Counted from the first letter of the stretch, positions 13,710 through 26,770 are shown. The stretch is 64,000 nt of DNA from Henckelia pumila (GCF_033568475.1 NC_133121.1:135750375-135814374), one strand, 5' to 3'. Translations and numbers: made by a program. Notes: generated by a model not told the origin, from the letters alone.

Positions 13710-16700
13710 TCATAGACTCTGCAATTGTTTCAGTCTATGAAAATTACGTTTTCTGATCCCACTTCTAAACCTTGAGCTTCCTGAGCAGTGCGTCCCAAGA
13801 GAGGTTATAGGGTGTTGTGTACTCTCCTCAACTGTTTTCTGTTTTAGGTACTCAGCTGCCTTAGTCTGGACTGAATCATCACAAACATCATCATTGTAGA
13901 AACCCATTATCATGAACTTTTAATAGCGAAACAAATTTTCAAGTTATTCAGTTGTTTGAGGATTAAGCTCTGTCGACTCCATAAGACAGATTCTATATTT
14001 CATTTAGACGGCTGTGTGTAAGACAATGAAGTTCATCATCAAATCAGGAGCACTTATTTTTATTTGACATTCAAATAAGATAAATGGAAGTGATTCACAT
14101 GATGACCTTCATCCATTAAAGAGGCTAATTTTTAGATTTAATGGTGAAATAAGATTATTAGAAGTAAAAATTTTCAAGTGAGAGACAAACGGACCGTTCA
14201 CTGCTGAAGAGCATTGGGAGTTAAAATTTTAAGTGAGAGATAATAGAGCGTTAATCATCATCATAATCATAACTCTGAAGTTGGAGCACATGTTTATCAT
14301 TGGTATTGAAGGCAACTGAGTAAATGATTGGAAGGTTTCCTGGTAATAATATTAGAGTTTTCGGCTTGAAAGAGATCAAAATTTTATTCTTCTTTTCTAT
14401 TAGAAAAAATTTTGCTGATTGTCATAGACGAAGATGCATTTGTATGTTTCAACTGTGCTTTCTATTTTGAAACATCAGAATAGATAGTTTAAATACCAGA
14501 TTGTGCAGACATGGATAATATAGCTGCATCCTTTAGTCCCTTGATTTTCTTGATGGCATGCACGTCCTGTAAAAATTCATCAGCTTTAGAGTCTACTGCA
14601 CGATACGTCTTGAGGCAAACCAGTGCTTTATCGCATACCTGCAATTAAAAGGAAAAAGCTAAAATCACCTAGCCGTTAACTCTCTGGCTGCACCTTCTCG
14701 TTAAGAAGTTCAAATGAGTCACACGGCTGACGGCACCAAACAACAGGGACTGAATGAATCAGATTCTCAATGAATCAATGTTCAGCATGAAGAAACATCT
14801 GTCCAAAAGTTGAAGTGAGAACTGAGTTTAAAATACGAATTAACTTCGAGGTTTATTTAATGATTGTTCAAAGTCAGTGGCAGCACTTAATACTCTTCAT
14901 CAACAGCATTAGGTTTTTCGTTTTGATTCAAACTATATCAAGACCATAAAGTATGGCATTTAAGTATAAAAAAGGAACCTTATGCCTTCCAACTGACAAC
15001 GGCAACATATTCAGCCTAGTCACTCAGAATGCGTAACCGCCACGCAACAAAATTGAATTTTACTTTTGTTTGAATACAAGTAAAAACAGAGTACGAGCTA
15101 GCTTTATATACTCAAACACCACAAACTTGTACTCTTATTATTTGCCACTCAATAAAATTGATGTTTTTGATAGGCCTCCAGCTGCAAGAGGCAACAAATT
15201 CAGATTTTCAAGCCAAAAACTTGAGTAACAGAGGCACTCTTGATGCAGAAAAATTTATCTATATTCATTTTAAGTTTGTGGGAAAGAAAAGAATGCACAC
15301 ACACACGGTTTTTAAAATTGCAAGATGACAAATTGGAAAAGCACAATTTAATATCAGACCATTGAAACCGGTTTTTAAAATTGCAAGATGACAAATTGGA
15401 AAAGCACAATTTAATATCATACCATTGAAAAGAATTGCCTGGAGAGAGTGTGAAATACCATTGAAAAGACTTGCCTGGAGAGAGTGTGACATGCACATAA
15501 CTAGTCATTCAAAACATAATCCTCACCATAATTTGTTTACCTCCATTCAATTGCCACATTCTCTTAGGTGTCTAAAGACCAAAAGTTACACAATTTTTTT
15601 GCATTTCATTTATCATACACGGACATAAATTTTGCAACAGAGTGATGATACACCAATAACTGGACTCAAATATCATGTAATGGTGATGTTAACTAGTCAC
15701 CGCTGTATGCTATATAAAATTTCAATAGAGATCACAAGTTTGATAGATATAAGTTGTGGAGTTTTAAACGTGAACCAAGGAAGCACATTTCAAAAAATGT
15801 GAACAATGAATTAGTAAATATTCAGTCAAAGTGAAAAGGATGGGTAGTATTCTTTTACTTCCAACAGATTTGATAATCTGGTATAATTCTAGTGACCAAT
15901 GCTACCTTGATATAGTGTTCCGGACATAAGAATTTGATCACACTCATATACCTTGTTTGCAACAGAATAGAAGCCATTTTGAATCAAGTGTTCAGCCAAC
16001 GTCTGCCATTCTTCGGAAGAAACTTGAAGCCCGGGGTGAGTCTTGGTCTTCTGTTCTCGCATAACCAAAGCTTCATATCTCAATGCCAAGCAGCTCTATA
16101 GAACATCAAATTAAAAAATACCAATAGCAATAATTGAGCCATTGATCCAAGTCCAAATATATAGAAAATTAGAAAGAACAGTTATTATTTTGTGTGCAAC
16201 CCTTGCACATATTTTTTGTGCCGCAGCAATAGTGCGTGTGAAAGATAATGGGACTAAAAAACACCCCAGGTTTAAATAACGATTCTGCATCACTCGATGT
16301 CAACAGTGGCTGCACTTCATTACATGGAAATGGAATATTAGTATTAGGCAGTGTTTTGAAGAGCTTTTAGGAAGCACTTTTCCAGCTTCTCAATTCATAA
16401 AATTTTCAAAAGAAGAAGCTGAAAAGTGGTTCCTAGAAGCTTCCCCAAACACTACCTTATCAAGTGTTGCTACCGTGTCAATTCATTTTACGCTGAACAA
16501 ATAAGCAATGTATGCATTTTTTAAATTTCCGATTCAAAGAATTAGTTTCAATTTTCACCACAATGGCTGTTGCACGATGAGAATGCTACGAAAAACACAG
16601 CAAACAATGCCAAAATCGATTGACCGATTACCTCAGTGTCGCCTATAAGAGCAAGAACGCGGATTAAGAAATCAGCACATATGAGCTTCCGCTCCGCAGT

Positions 16701-17003
16701 CTCTTCCGCAATTTCTCGAATAATGGATACAGATTCGGATCTCATAAACTGCTTCAAGGACGATCTGACTCCAATGAGAGATTTGAGGCCCTTGGAGACT
16801 AAAATCGATTCCAGAATGCGAACAGTTTCGTCGTCAAAACTGATACAAACCCGATTCAAGCGACTTTTACAAATCGATCGCTGGAGCTGGAGTCAAGTAA
16901 AATCCGCGTAACGATATCAAATCGAAAGATAATCTGACCTGCGCTTGTGAATTTGCGAGCGGAAGAAGGCGATTTGCTGATTCACATGAGTAGCGTCTGC
17001 CAT
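13710..17003 (-). CDS. DFO-like meiotic double-strand-break formation protein
   Basis: Five exons keep one frame: 17003-16939, 16839-16632, 16095-15952, 14638-14497 and 13870-13710, giving about 239 residues. All junctions are GT-AG. The protein starts MADATHVNQQIAFF. It contains ETVRILESILVSKGLKSL, SVSIIREIAEETAE, LALRYEALVMRE and SVQTKAAEYLKQK, and has a basic tail ending LKQLQSL. These match my memory of Arabidopsis DFO (DSB FORMATION), a plant-specific helical protein of about 260 residues needed to make meiotic recombination breaks. I see no catalytic motif, which fits an accessory factor. Assignment rests on remembered similarity only. If wrong, it is a conserved hypothetical helical protein. 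Its first 240 bp of upstream DNA end at a Gypsy insertion, so the native promoter may be displaced or replaced. Confidence 0.65.
15306..15492. repeat. Two overlapping tandem duplications in DFO-like intron 3
   Basis: A 63-bp unit is present twice (15306-15368 and 15369-15431). Overlapping its end, a 36-bp unit is present twice (15421-15456 and 15457-15492). Copies differ by only one to a few bases. Both lie in the long intron between exons 3 and 4. Confidence 0.9.
16347..16456. mobile_element. Tourist-like (PIF/Harbinger) MITE in DFO-like intron 2
   Basis: A 110-bp foldback with ends GGCAGTGTTTTGAAGAGC and CTTCCCCAAACACTACC, flanked by TTA on both sides (16344-16346 and 16457-16459). A 3-bp TTA/TAA duplication plus GG-starting terminal repeats with GTGTTT is the Tourist pattern. 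Most of the element is one hairpin. Confidence 0.8.
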
Positions 17004-17245
17004 TTGAGAAAGTAGTTGCCGTTGAGAATTCGAAGGGCACACGTTAAATAATAGTCCCACAAAACGGACTATCTGAATTTCTGAACCCGAACCGGAATAT
17101 TGCTCCGGAACCGGTTTTGGAATAAACATGATGTCTTCAATTCAATTTTTTAAATGATTTACCTTTTCTGAAATTCTAAGGAAATTGTAATTATTGGCAA
17201 GTTTTAAGATGTTGGTTTATGTGTTTAATTCTTTCAAACCAGATT

Positions 17246-19458
17246 TGTAACGACCCGAGTTCTAATCTCTCATTAATCAAATCATCATAAATATTAGACA
17301 AAGAATCAAAGTCTAAATAAAGTTTAAAAAAAAAAAAAAAATTTCAAAAATGGAGCACCTCGCTCGATCGGTAAAAAGTTACCGATCGAGCGAGCACTTA
17401 AGCCCAACTCTCGGGTAAGTTCAAATGTGGCCTCGCTCGATCGGGTACTTTCTACCGATCGAGCGAGCACAAAATGCTCAAAGTTCTGTTTCCAAATCAA
17501 GGGCCTCGCTCGATCGGTAGGAATCACCCGATCGAGCGAGCTCAATTCTCAGAGAATCCATCTGGTGCAATGTTGCTGTCAAAATGTGTTCCTTTATTCC
17601 TTCATCAACTACTATCAACTCATACAAAGCCTATTCCAAATCCTAAGCTATCATACATTCTAACATGGTCAAGTTGATAGAAATAAGTCATAACAAAGCC
17701 TTAAAATCAATTCAAGATAGACTAACATATCAAACAAGAAGCATTGTATACAACAATAATTCAAGTCCTAAGAAGTAATATACATCAACTAAAGTCTTGA
17801 GCATATAAGTAATACATCAAACTCATAGCCAACAAGTTTTAGTACATGTAACTACAACAAGATCATGTTCTTGAACTCAACACTAACACTGACAGCTCAC
17901 ACAAACCATCTAAACTCGGATCATCACGTTATTCTTCTCATCCCTTGTTCTTCAAGTTCGCTTTTGCCATGTTCCACTCCCGCCTATTGCCATGACACAT
18001 ACAATACAACAATAGCCGGATAACTTCGGTGAGAAATATATTTTCCAGTAAAAGCAACTAAACATGCATATCAAAGCATATATCAAATTCATGATATAAA
18101 AGTAACTACAATGCATGTTTTAAAACAAGGTTCTCTATTCATCGTTTGGGATCCCGAGAAGAAGATATCATAACTAACCACCGACTCTCCCGATCGAGGT
18201 GGGGCTACTTATCTTGCTTCTCTAGACTTTAAAGTCATTATATATATATATATCAGACGCTAGGCTAAGTCAACCACTCAGGCCGTACATATATAATCCC
18301 TCAAATCGTCTATTCGAACATTTTCGTTCATTTCAAAATCAAAGAATAAGTCTTGCAAGATGAATGCAACGTATATCATCATAAAAGCATTCATTAACAT
18401 CAAAGACTCATTCAACAATTCATAGAAGAGCATATAAAAACAAATAAGCACATAAGTATGTGATTTAGGGAACTCGATACAAACCATCTCGAGTTATAAT
18501 CCCAATCAAATCCTAGTTCACTTTTACCTTTCAATTGTGACGTTTCAAGGTAACTTCAAAGCTCTCCAAATCTGAACAACAACATAACCAAATCTCTATC
18601 AAAATCTGCCCTCAAATTCAATCCAATTCTATTGTCAAATAGGCTTCAAACCTTGCTTCAATTCTCTACCGGTTCGAAGGCGATGTTCTCAAGCTCGATA
18701 TCTCTTGATTACAAGATGAAACCATAACATAATTACCAAGAAACATCAGCTTAAACTTATCTCAATAGCAGCTCACACATAAGATAGTAAAACAGCCTCA
18801 AATCAAAAATTCGACGGCATATCGGTATAAGTCGGCAATCCGAAACCCAACTATCAAATCTCACAAATATATACACTTATATCAGCTGCATATCAACTCA
18901 AACCCATCATATCAGCAAGCATATAAGTCGACTAGTAGCTGGGAAATCATAAAACTGATCCAACAACCAACTTCAATATAATCAAGGAATACAAGCTCAT
19001 CAACCTCAACACAAACACAAATCTGATGTCTGTCAATTTCGAATTCTCAAATCATAATGAAAGAACAGAAAACTTACATCAAATCGAAGGTCTCGTTGCA
19101 AGGAATCTATAACACCTTTCGAAATCGAAATCGGATAACCAGAACTCAAGATATCTCAATTTGAAAATTGAAATGGCAAAGAAAAGAGGAATCGGTTGCT
19201 CTGTTCTTGTTTCTATCAATTGTCTGAATTGATTCTCTACACGTATACATGCTGAGTAATAACTTAAAATTCTGATAATTCATTCCTATTTGCAATTTAG
19301 CCCCTCAAATCTTCAAAAATTGCAATTTGGTCCTCAGCTTCTCATTTCATTCAATTTCAATCCTAAATAATTTAAGAATATTAGAATTTAAATCAAAACT
19401 CCAAATATTCCCAAATTAAATATTTTCGGATTAAAATTAAATAATTCCGGGCGTTACA
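17246..19458 (-). repeat. 3' LTR of the Gypsy chromovirus
   Basis: 2213 bp, starting TGTAACGACCCG and ending GGGCGTTACA on the plus strand. It contains three palindromes at 17359-17540 and a TA-rich tract near 18240-18254 that could include the promoter TATA on the minus strand. It lies upstream of the DFO-like gene in the same transcriptional direction. Confidence 0.95.
17359..17540. repeat. Three palindromes at exact 73-bp period in the 3' LTR
   Basis: Hairpin-capable units at 17359-17394, 17432-17467 and 17505-17540. Each has left arm CTCGCTCGATCGG, a short loop region, and right arm CCGATCGAGCGAG. Starts are exactly 73 bp apart, separated by 37-bp spacers of unrelated sequence. The same array is in the other LTR at 24672, 24745 and 24818. 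The units are much richer in G+C and CpG than their surroundings. Confidence 0.95.
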
Positions 19459-19474
19459 ATTCTCCCCCACTAAG
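19459..19474 (-). other. Polypurine tract of the Gypsy element
   Basis: On the minus strand CTTAGTGGGGGAGAAT directly precedes the 3' LTR. This is the site where plus-strand DNA synthesis is primed in this family. Confidence 0.85.
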
Positions 19475-19555
19475 ACACGATTTCGTCCTCGAAATCTCAA
19501 GTACTATAAGCACATAAGATATATCAGATAACAGAAAACTAAAGAAGAACTCACA

Positions 19556-22500
19556 TCATTGGAACATCTCTGGAAATCGTTGTCGCATATCTGATTTCGT
19601 CTCCCAAGTAGCTTCTTCCATACCATGAATACTCCACTGGACTTTCATAAGCGGAATAGTCTTCGTTCGAAGTTGCTTGTCCTTACGATCAAGAATCTGA
19701 ATTGGCTTCTCAAAATAACTCAAGGTTTCGTCGAGTTCAGCCTCATCAGGTTGAAGCACATGAGATTCATCAGCAAGGTATTTTCGAAGCATCGATACAC
19801 AACATGTATTCCAGATAAGGATGGAGGTAAAGCTAATCGATAGGCAAGATTGCCTATTCTCTCCAGAATCTTATACGGACCGATATATCGTGGAGACAAC
19901 TTCCCTCGCTTGCCAAATCGTACAGTGCCTCTGAATGAAGAAATTTTCAGAAACACCCTATCCCCTTGTTCAAAAGACAAAGGTCGACGTCGGATATTGG
20001 CATACTTCGTTTGTCTATCCTGTGCTGTCTTCATTCTCTTCTGAATAAGCTTCACTTTTTCAGTCATATCTCGAATCATATCAGGTCCAATGTCAGGTAC
20101 CTCTAAAATATCATCCCAAAAAAGTGGTGATCGACACTTTCTACCATACAGAGCTTCAAACGGAGTCATCTCAATACTCGATTGATAGCTGTTGTTGTAC
20201 GAGAATTCACAAAGTGGTAATGAATCTTGCCAACTCGTGCCAAAATCAAGCACCACAGCTCTCAACATGTCCTCCAATGTCTGAATGGTACGCTCAGACT
20301 GTCCGTTTGTCTGTGGATGATAGGTTGTGCTCAAGTGTAACTGAGTACCCAAAGCACTCTGTAAACTGTGCCAGAAATGTGACGTAAATCGAGGATCACG
20401 ATCTGATACAATAGACTTCGGCACTCCATGCAATCTGACAACTTCTCGGACATAAAGCTCTGTCATCTGATCGTGTCTATATGTCATACGATAAGGTATA
20501 AAACACGTTGATTTCGTCAATCTATCGATAATCACCCAGATAGCATCACAATCTCTATAAGATCGAGGTAACTTCGTCACGAAGTCCATGGAAATATGAT
20601 CTCATTTCCATTTCGGCACTGATAAACTCTGTAACAAACCAGGCGATTTCTTTCTTTCAGCCTTCACCTGTTGGCAATTCAGACATCGAGACACAAAATC
20701 AGTGATATTGGACTTCATTGGTTTCCACCAATATCGAGTCTTCAAATCGTTGTACATCTTCCTACCTCCAGGATGAATACTATAACGACTACAATGCGCC
20801 TCTTTCAGTAGTTGTTGTCTTACATCAGAAATATCAGGCACTACAAGGCGATTGTTTACATACAAAAGATCATCTCGAACCTGGTATTCAGATACATGCC
20901 CTGACCGGACTTTCTCAATCGAAGTCTGCACATTCTGATCAAGTTTCTGAGCTTCTTTAATTCTCAAAAGTAACTCTGGTTCAACTTGAATTTGATAAAG
21001 TCGCAAAGGCTGATAATTCATATCAAATACTAATCCAGAACAACAACAATCTTCAATCAAATGGGATATACCAATCGTCGATAGGGATAAAGAACATACC
21101 TTTCGACTCAATGCATCAGCTGCTGCATTCGATTTTTTCGGATAGTATCTAATTTCACAATCAAAATCTTTAAGCAAATCAAGCCATCTACGCTGTCTCA
21201 TATTCAATTCTGACTGTGAAAATAAATATTTCAGACTCTTGTGATCAGAATAAATCTCAAACTGTTCCCCGTACAGATAATGTCGCCAAATCTTCAAAGC
21301 AAATACGATGGCGGCCAATTCAAGATCATGAATCGGGTATCTGGTCTCATGAGGCTTCAATTGTCTCAAGGCATAAGCAATCACATGCCCTAGCTGCATC
21401 AAAACACACCCCAAACCTCGATGAGATGCATCACAGTAAACAGTGAAACCACCAGTACCTGCAGTAATCGTCAAGACTGGTGCACTGGTCAATCGCTTCT
21501 TCAACTCAATAAAACTGGATTCACAGGCTTCAGACCAGATAAATGGAGCATTCTTCTGAGTTAACTGAGTAATCGGCTTCGCAATACTAGAAAAATCTTT
21601 AATGAACCGGCGATAATACCCAGCCAAACCCATGAAACTACGTATCTCAGGAACAGATGTTGGTCTCGACCAACTGATCACTGCCTCGACTTTAATTGGA
21701 TCAACAGCTATCCCATCTCCAGATATGATATGTCCAAGAAATACAACCTGTTTCAGCCAAAACTCAAATTTTGACAGTTTAGCATACAGTTTCTCAGATC
21801 TCAGAGTCTTCAACACAGTTCTCAAATGCTTAGAATGATCAATCAAATTCTTCGAATATATCAGAATATCATCAATAAATATTATCACAAAATCGTCGAG
21901 ATATTTCTGAACACACGATTCATCAAAGCCATAAACACAGCTGGAGCATTTGTCAGACCAAACAGCATAACTATAAACTCATAATGGCCATACCTGGTTC
22001 TGAACGCAGTTTTTGGAATATCAGAATCCCTAACTCTTAGCTGATGGTATCCAGATCTCATATCGATCTTGGAATACACAGAAGAAACCTGCAACTGGTC
22101 AAATAAATCATCAATATGAGGCAAAGGGTATTTGTTCTTTACCGTTGCCTTGTTCAGTTGCCGGTAATCGATGCACAATCTCATTGAACCGTCTTTCTTG
22201 CGTACAAATAATACTGGAGCACCCCAAGGAGAAACACTGGGTCGAATGTATCCCTTGGCCAGTAAATCTTCCAACTGATCTTTCAACTCTTTCAATTCCA
22301 CCGGTGCCATTCGATAAGGTGCTTTAGAAATCGGTGCAGTACCTGGCATCAGTTCTATGTTGAAATCAATCTCACGATACGGAAGTAGTCCTGGAATTTC
22401 ATCAGGAAAAAAACATCCGAAAATTCACTAATCACTGGCAAATCAGCCAGGTTCGGGCTAGTTTTCGAAACATCAAATGCATATACAATAAATCCCTCCG

Positions 22501-24129
22501 CTCCTTTCTGCAAAAGTCGGGTCATTGATAATACAAAAATCAGAGGAATCTTAGCACGAGAACCCTTACCATAGAATTTCCATTCTCCAGCCATCTCAGG
22601 TCTGAACCTCGCAATCTTCAGAAAACAATCTACGGTAGCTCTGTACTTGTTTAGCACATCAATCCCAATAATGCAGTCAAAATCAGACAAACCAAGTACA
22701 AAACAATCTATCTCTATTTCATTACCGTCATACTGTAACGAAAAATTCTTAACTGTCTGAATAGATATAAGACCTCTCCCCAGAGGAGAAGAAACAGATA
22801 CTACAACAGGTAATGTTTCAACAGGCAAAGCATGTAATGAAGCAAATTGTGCAGAGATAAACGTATGGGATGCACCTGTATCTATTAATACATATGCAGG
22901 ATAACCACAAATAGAACAGTTACCTGCAATCACATCATCTGGTGCTCCCTGTGCCTGTTCCTCTGTCAGTGCAAAGACATGAGCCTATTGCCTCTGTGGC
23001 TGACTGCCTGTCTGACTTCCTCCTGGCCTTGGCTGTTGCTGTGGATGTGGTGGTTGAAAGGAATGAACAGAAGAGGCTTGCCTCGCAGGTTGAGCCACTG
23101 ATCGTGATGACTCTGCACCTCGTGACTGTCCAGAACCTCTCTGAGGACACACCCTCGCAAAATGGCCAGTCTGATGGCATATATGGCACCTCCCAGATAC
23201 ACCTCGGCACTGATCGGTTGGATGACCTCCACCACAACTGTTACAAAACACTCCTGACTTCGGTTTCGTGCCACTGGAACTCGAAGAACTGCTTCTTGAC
23301 TTCTTAAACTATTTTCCTCGAGCTTGCAAATACCCTTTCTTGCCACTGCTACTGCCACCACTTTCAAATCGAGGAGGTTGTTGCGAGATTGGAGCTGAGG
23401 GATGTGACTGTCTCGGAGGCTGAGCGATATACAAAGCTCCTCGCTATTGTATCAAACCAGCTGCCGCTCCTTTGGCATTGTTCAAAGCATCAGCAAAATT
23501 ATTCGGTCGCCTTGTGTTCACCAAAGTAAAGACTCCGGATTCAGTCCATTAATGAACTGATCAGCCATAGCCTCGTCACTATCAGCAACATGTGGAGCAA
23601 AACGTTGCAATGTAGTGAATTTTGCAACATAATCTTCAATATTTAAGTTGCCCTGCTTCAGGTTCGCAAATTCTGCACCTTTATCTTTGCGGTAAGACAC
23701 TGGAAAGAAGCGTTGGTAAACCTCAGTTTTGAAGACATTTCACGTCGGTACAGTTCCTCTACGCTCCAAAGCTTTCTTGGTCGTGGACCACCAGCTCTTC
23801 GCAACCTCATGCAACTGATGCCCAATTAATCCGACTCTCCGCTCATCACCATAATCAAGCGAATCAAACAACATCTCCATGTCATCGAGCCATCTTTCAC
23901 ATACAACTGCATTTTCAGTACCGTTCAGAGTAGGCAGATGATATGATTGAAATCTTTTCAATAATGTTTCCATCGGAGTGGCAGTCATATCTGTCATATC
24001 TCGAGAGGTACTTCCCTGTTCATTGCTCGGGACTGTAGCTTGAGGTACTATCGGTGTTACCACTGTCTGTTCCGGCAGAGGAGTAGGAACCTGAGGTCTA
24101 AGAGGAGGTCGTCCTGGTCTTCGAGACAT
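19556..24129 (-). pseudogene. Gypsy gag-pol fossil
   Basis: Parts in order on the minus strand: gag (from about 24129, with a retrotransposon gag core and a zinc knuckle CHICHQTGHFARVC near 23150-23200), aspartic protease with IDTGASHTFIS (near 22880), reverse transcriptase with [10 protein letters not shown] and the [10 protein letters not shown] catalytic motif (near 22349-21830), RNase H ([11 protein letters not shown], near 21440), integrase with an HHCC finger and a core containing STTYHPQTNGQSER (near 20850-20150), then a chromodomain with VQWSIHGMEEATWE (near 19600). In the living family the polyprotein copies the RNA into DNA and integrates it, with the chromodomain biasing insertion to heterochromatin. 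This copy is broken in several places and is treated as a fossil. Confidence 0.9.
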
Positions 24130-24537
24130 ATCTGATTATCAAAAGGGTTAGGATACCACAATCATCAAATCTATCTCAGTCCTCCTCTGATCATCTTACC
24201 TCTGATCAAGACTCGGTTCTGATTCAATCTTAAAAAAAAAATAATTGACGTACTCAAACAAGACATGCTTTCAATCAATTCAGATAATCAGGTCGCATAT
24301 CATAATTCATCATAATACATGCCTCTAATCATTTCAGATATTCCAGTAAGCATGCGTCTTCATACTTTCAAATAAAATAAATACAATATCATGTAATAAA
24401 ATACTTGAAAGTAAATCATGCTAGCATTTACCACATGTAATTCAATCATGTAATTAAATCATAGCATATTAAAATAAATAAGCAAGGACGATAACTCGAT
24501 CTACCCCACTCACTATCTAACTCAGTCCAGAATTTTT

Positions 24538-24552
24538 CTTGCTCTGATACCA
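24538..24552 (-). other. Primer-binding site of the Gypsy element
   Basis: TGGTATCAGAGCAAG on the minus strand, two bases inside the 5' LTR. It matches the 3' end of plant initiator Met-tRNA as used by most Gypsy elements. Confidence 0.9.
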
Positions 24553-24554
24553 CA

Positions 24555-26770
24555 TGTTATGACGACCCGAGTTCTAATCTCTCATTAATCAAATCATCAT
24601 AAATATTAGACAAAGAATCAAAGTCTAAATAAAGTAAAAAAAATTTTATTTTTTTTTCAAAAATGGAGCACCTCGCTCGATCGGTAAAAAGTTACCGATC
24701 GAGCGAGCACTTAAGCCCAACTCTCGGGTAAGTTCAAATGTAGCCTCGCTCGATCGGGTACTTTCTACCGATCGAGCGAGCACAAAATGCTCAAAGTTCT
24801 GTTTCCAAATCAAGGGCCTCGCTCGATCGGTAGGAATCACCCGATCGAGCGAGCTCAATTCTCAGAGAATCCATCTGGTGCAATGTTGCTGTCAAAATGT
24901 GTTCCTTTATTCCTTCATCAACTACTATCAACTCATACAAAGCCTATTCCAAATCCTAAGCTATCATGCATTCTAACATGGTCAAGTTGATAGAAATAAG
25001 TCATAACAAAACCTTAAAATCAATTCAAGATAGGCTAACATATCAAACAAGAAGCATTGTATACAACAACAATTCAAGTCCTAAGAAGTAATATACATCA
25101 ACTAAAGTTTTGAGCATATAAGTAATACATCAAACTCATAGCCAACAAGTCTTAGTACATGTAACTACAACAAGATCATGTTCTTGAACTCAACACTAAC
25201 ACTGATAGCTCACACAAACCATCTAAACTCGGATCATCACGTTATTCTTCTCATCCCTTGTTCTTCAAGTTCGCTTTTGCCCTGTTCCACTCCCGCCTAT
25301 TGCCATGACACATATAACACAACAATAGCCGGATAACTCCGGTGAGAAATATATTTCCCAATAAAAGCAACTAAACATGCATATCAAATCATATATCAAA
25401 TTCATGATATAAAAGTAACTACAATGCATGTTTTAAAACAAGGTTCTCTATTCATCGTTTGGGATCCCGAGAAGAAGATATCATAACTAACCACCGACTC
25501 TTCCGATCGAGGTGGGGCTACTTATCTTGCTTCTCTAGACTTTGAAGCCATTATATATGTATATCAGACGCTAGGCTAAGTCAACCACCCAGGCCGTACA
25601 TATATAATCCCTCAAATCGTCTATTCGAACGTTTCCGTTCATTTCAAAATCAAAGAATAAGTCTTGCAAGATGAATGCAATGTATATCATCATAAAAGCA
25701 TTCATTAATATCAAAGACTCATTCAACAATTCATAGAAGAGCATATAAAAGCAAATAAGCACATAAGTATGTGATTTAGGGAACTCGATACAAACCATCT
25801 CGAGTTATAATCTCAATCAAATCCTAGTTCACTTTTATCTTTCAATTGTGATGTTTCAAGTTAACTTCAAAGCTCTCCAAATCTGAACAACAACATAACC
25901 AAATCTCTATCAAAATCTGCCCTCAAATTCAATCCAATTTTATTGTCAAATAGGCTTCAAACCTTGCTTCAATTCTCTACCGGTTCGAAGGCGATGTTCT
26001 CAAGCTTGATATCCCTTGATTACAAGCTGAAACCATAACATAATTACCAAGAAACATCAGTTTAAACTTATCTCAATAGCAGCTCACACATAAGATAGTA
26101 AAACAGCCTCAAATCAAAAATTCGACGGCATATCGGTATAAGTCGGCAATCCGAAACCCAACTATCAGATCTCACAAATATATACACTTATATCAGCTGC
26201 ATATCAACTCAAACCTATCATATCAGCAAGCATATAAGTCGACTAGTAGCTGGGAAATCATAAAACTGATCCAACAACCCAACTTCAATATAATCAAGGA
26301 ATACAAGCTCATCAACCTCAACACAAACACAAATCTGATGTCTGTCAATTTCGAATTTTCAAATCATAATGAAAGAACATAAAACTTATATCAAATCGAA
26401 GGTCTCGTTGCAAGGAGTCCAGAACACCTTTCGGAATCGAAATCGGATAACCGAAACTCAAGATATCTCAATTTGAAAATTGAAATGGTAAAGAAAAGAG
26501 GAATCGGTTGCTCTGTTCTTGTTTCTATCAATTGTCTGAATTGATTCTCTACACGTATACATGCTGAGTAATAACTTAAAATTCTGATAATTCATTCCTA
26601 TTTGCAATTTAGCCCCTCAGATCTTCAAAAATTGCAATTTGGTCCTCAGCTTCTCATTTCATTCAATTTCAATCCTAAATAATTTAAGAATATTAGAATT
26701 TAAATCAAAAATCCAAATATTCCCAAATTAAATATTCTTGGATTAAAATTAAATAATTTCGGGCATTACA
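24555..26770 (-). repeat. 5' LTR of the Gypsy chromovirus
   Basis: 2216 bp, collinear with the 3' LTR and about 97-98% identical by eye. It has the same three palindromes with the same spacing (24672-24853). It ends GGGCATTACA next to the AGATT duplication. Confidence 0.95.
24672..24853. repeat. Three palindromes at exact 73-bp period in the 5' LTR
   Basis: Copy of the array in the other LTR, with starts at 24672, 24745 and 24818. The arms and the 73-bp spacing are fully kept, although the LTRs have diverged by a few percent elsewhere. Confidence 0.95.

Larger units (their letters stand above)
17246..26770 (-). mobile_element. Gypsy chromovirus (Tekay/Del-like), complete structure, broken
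   Basis: A 9.5-kb element bounded by 5-bp duplications AGATT (17241-17245 and 26771-26775). LTRs are 17246-19458 (3') and 24555-26770 (5'). The primer-binding site at 24538-24552 is complementary to initiator Met-tRNA (TGGTATCAGAGCAAG on the minus strand). A purine tract lies at 19459-19474 next to the 3' LTR. Order on the minus strand is gag with a CCHC knuckle, protease, reverse transcriptase, RNase H, integrase and chromodomain, the Ty3/Gypsy order. The C-terminal chromodomain and long LTRs point to the Tekay/Del chromovirus branch. It is structurally whole but carries roughly half a dozen breaks. By eye the LTRs differ at about 50-60 positions in 2.2 kb, suggesting insertion on the order of one to two million years ago. 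Confidence 0.95.

Noticed and set aside
17359-17540. Regularly spaced repeats resembling a CRISPR array
   Set aside because: There are only three units, each an internal palindrome inside a retrotransposon LTR of a plant, with an identical array in the other LTR and no cas genes.
17324-17677. Open frames on both strands across the LTR palindromes
   Set aside because: The frames are forced open by the stop-poor palindromes and repeat in the other LTR. They have no family signature.
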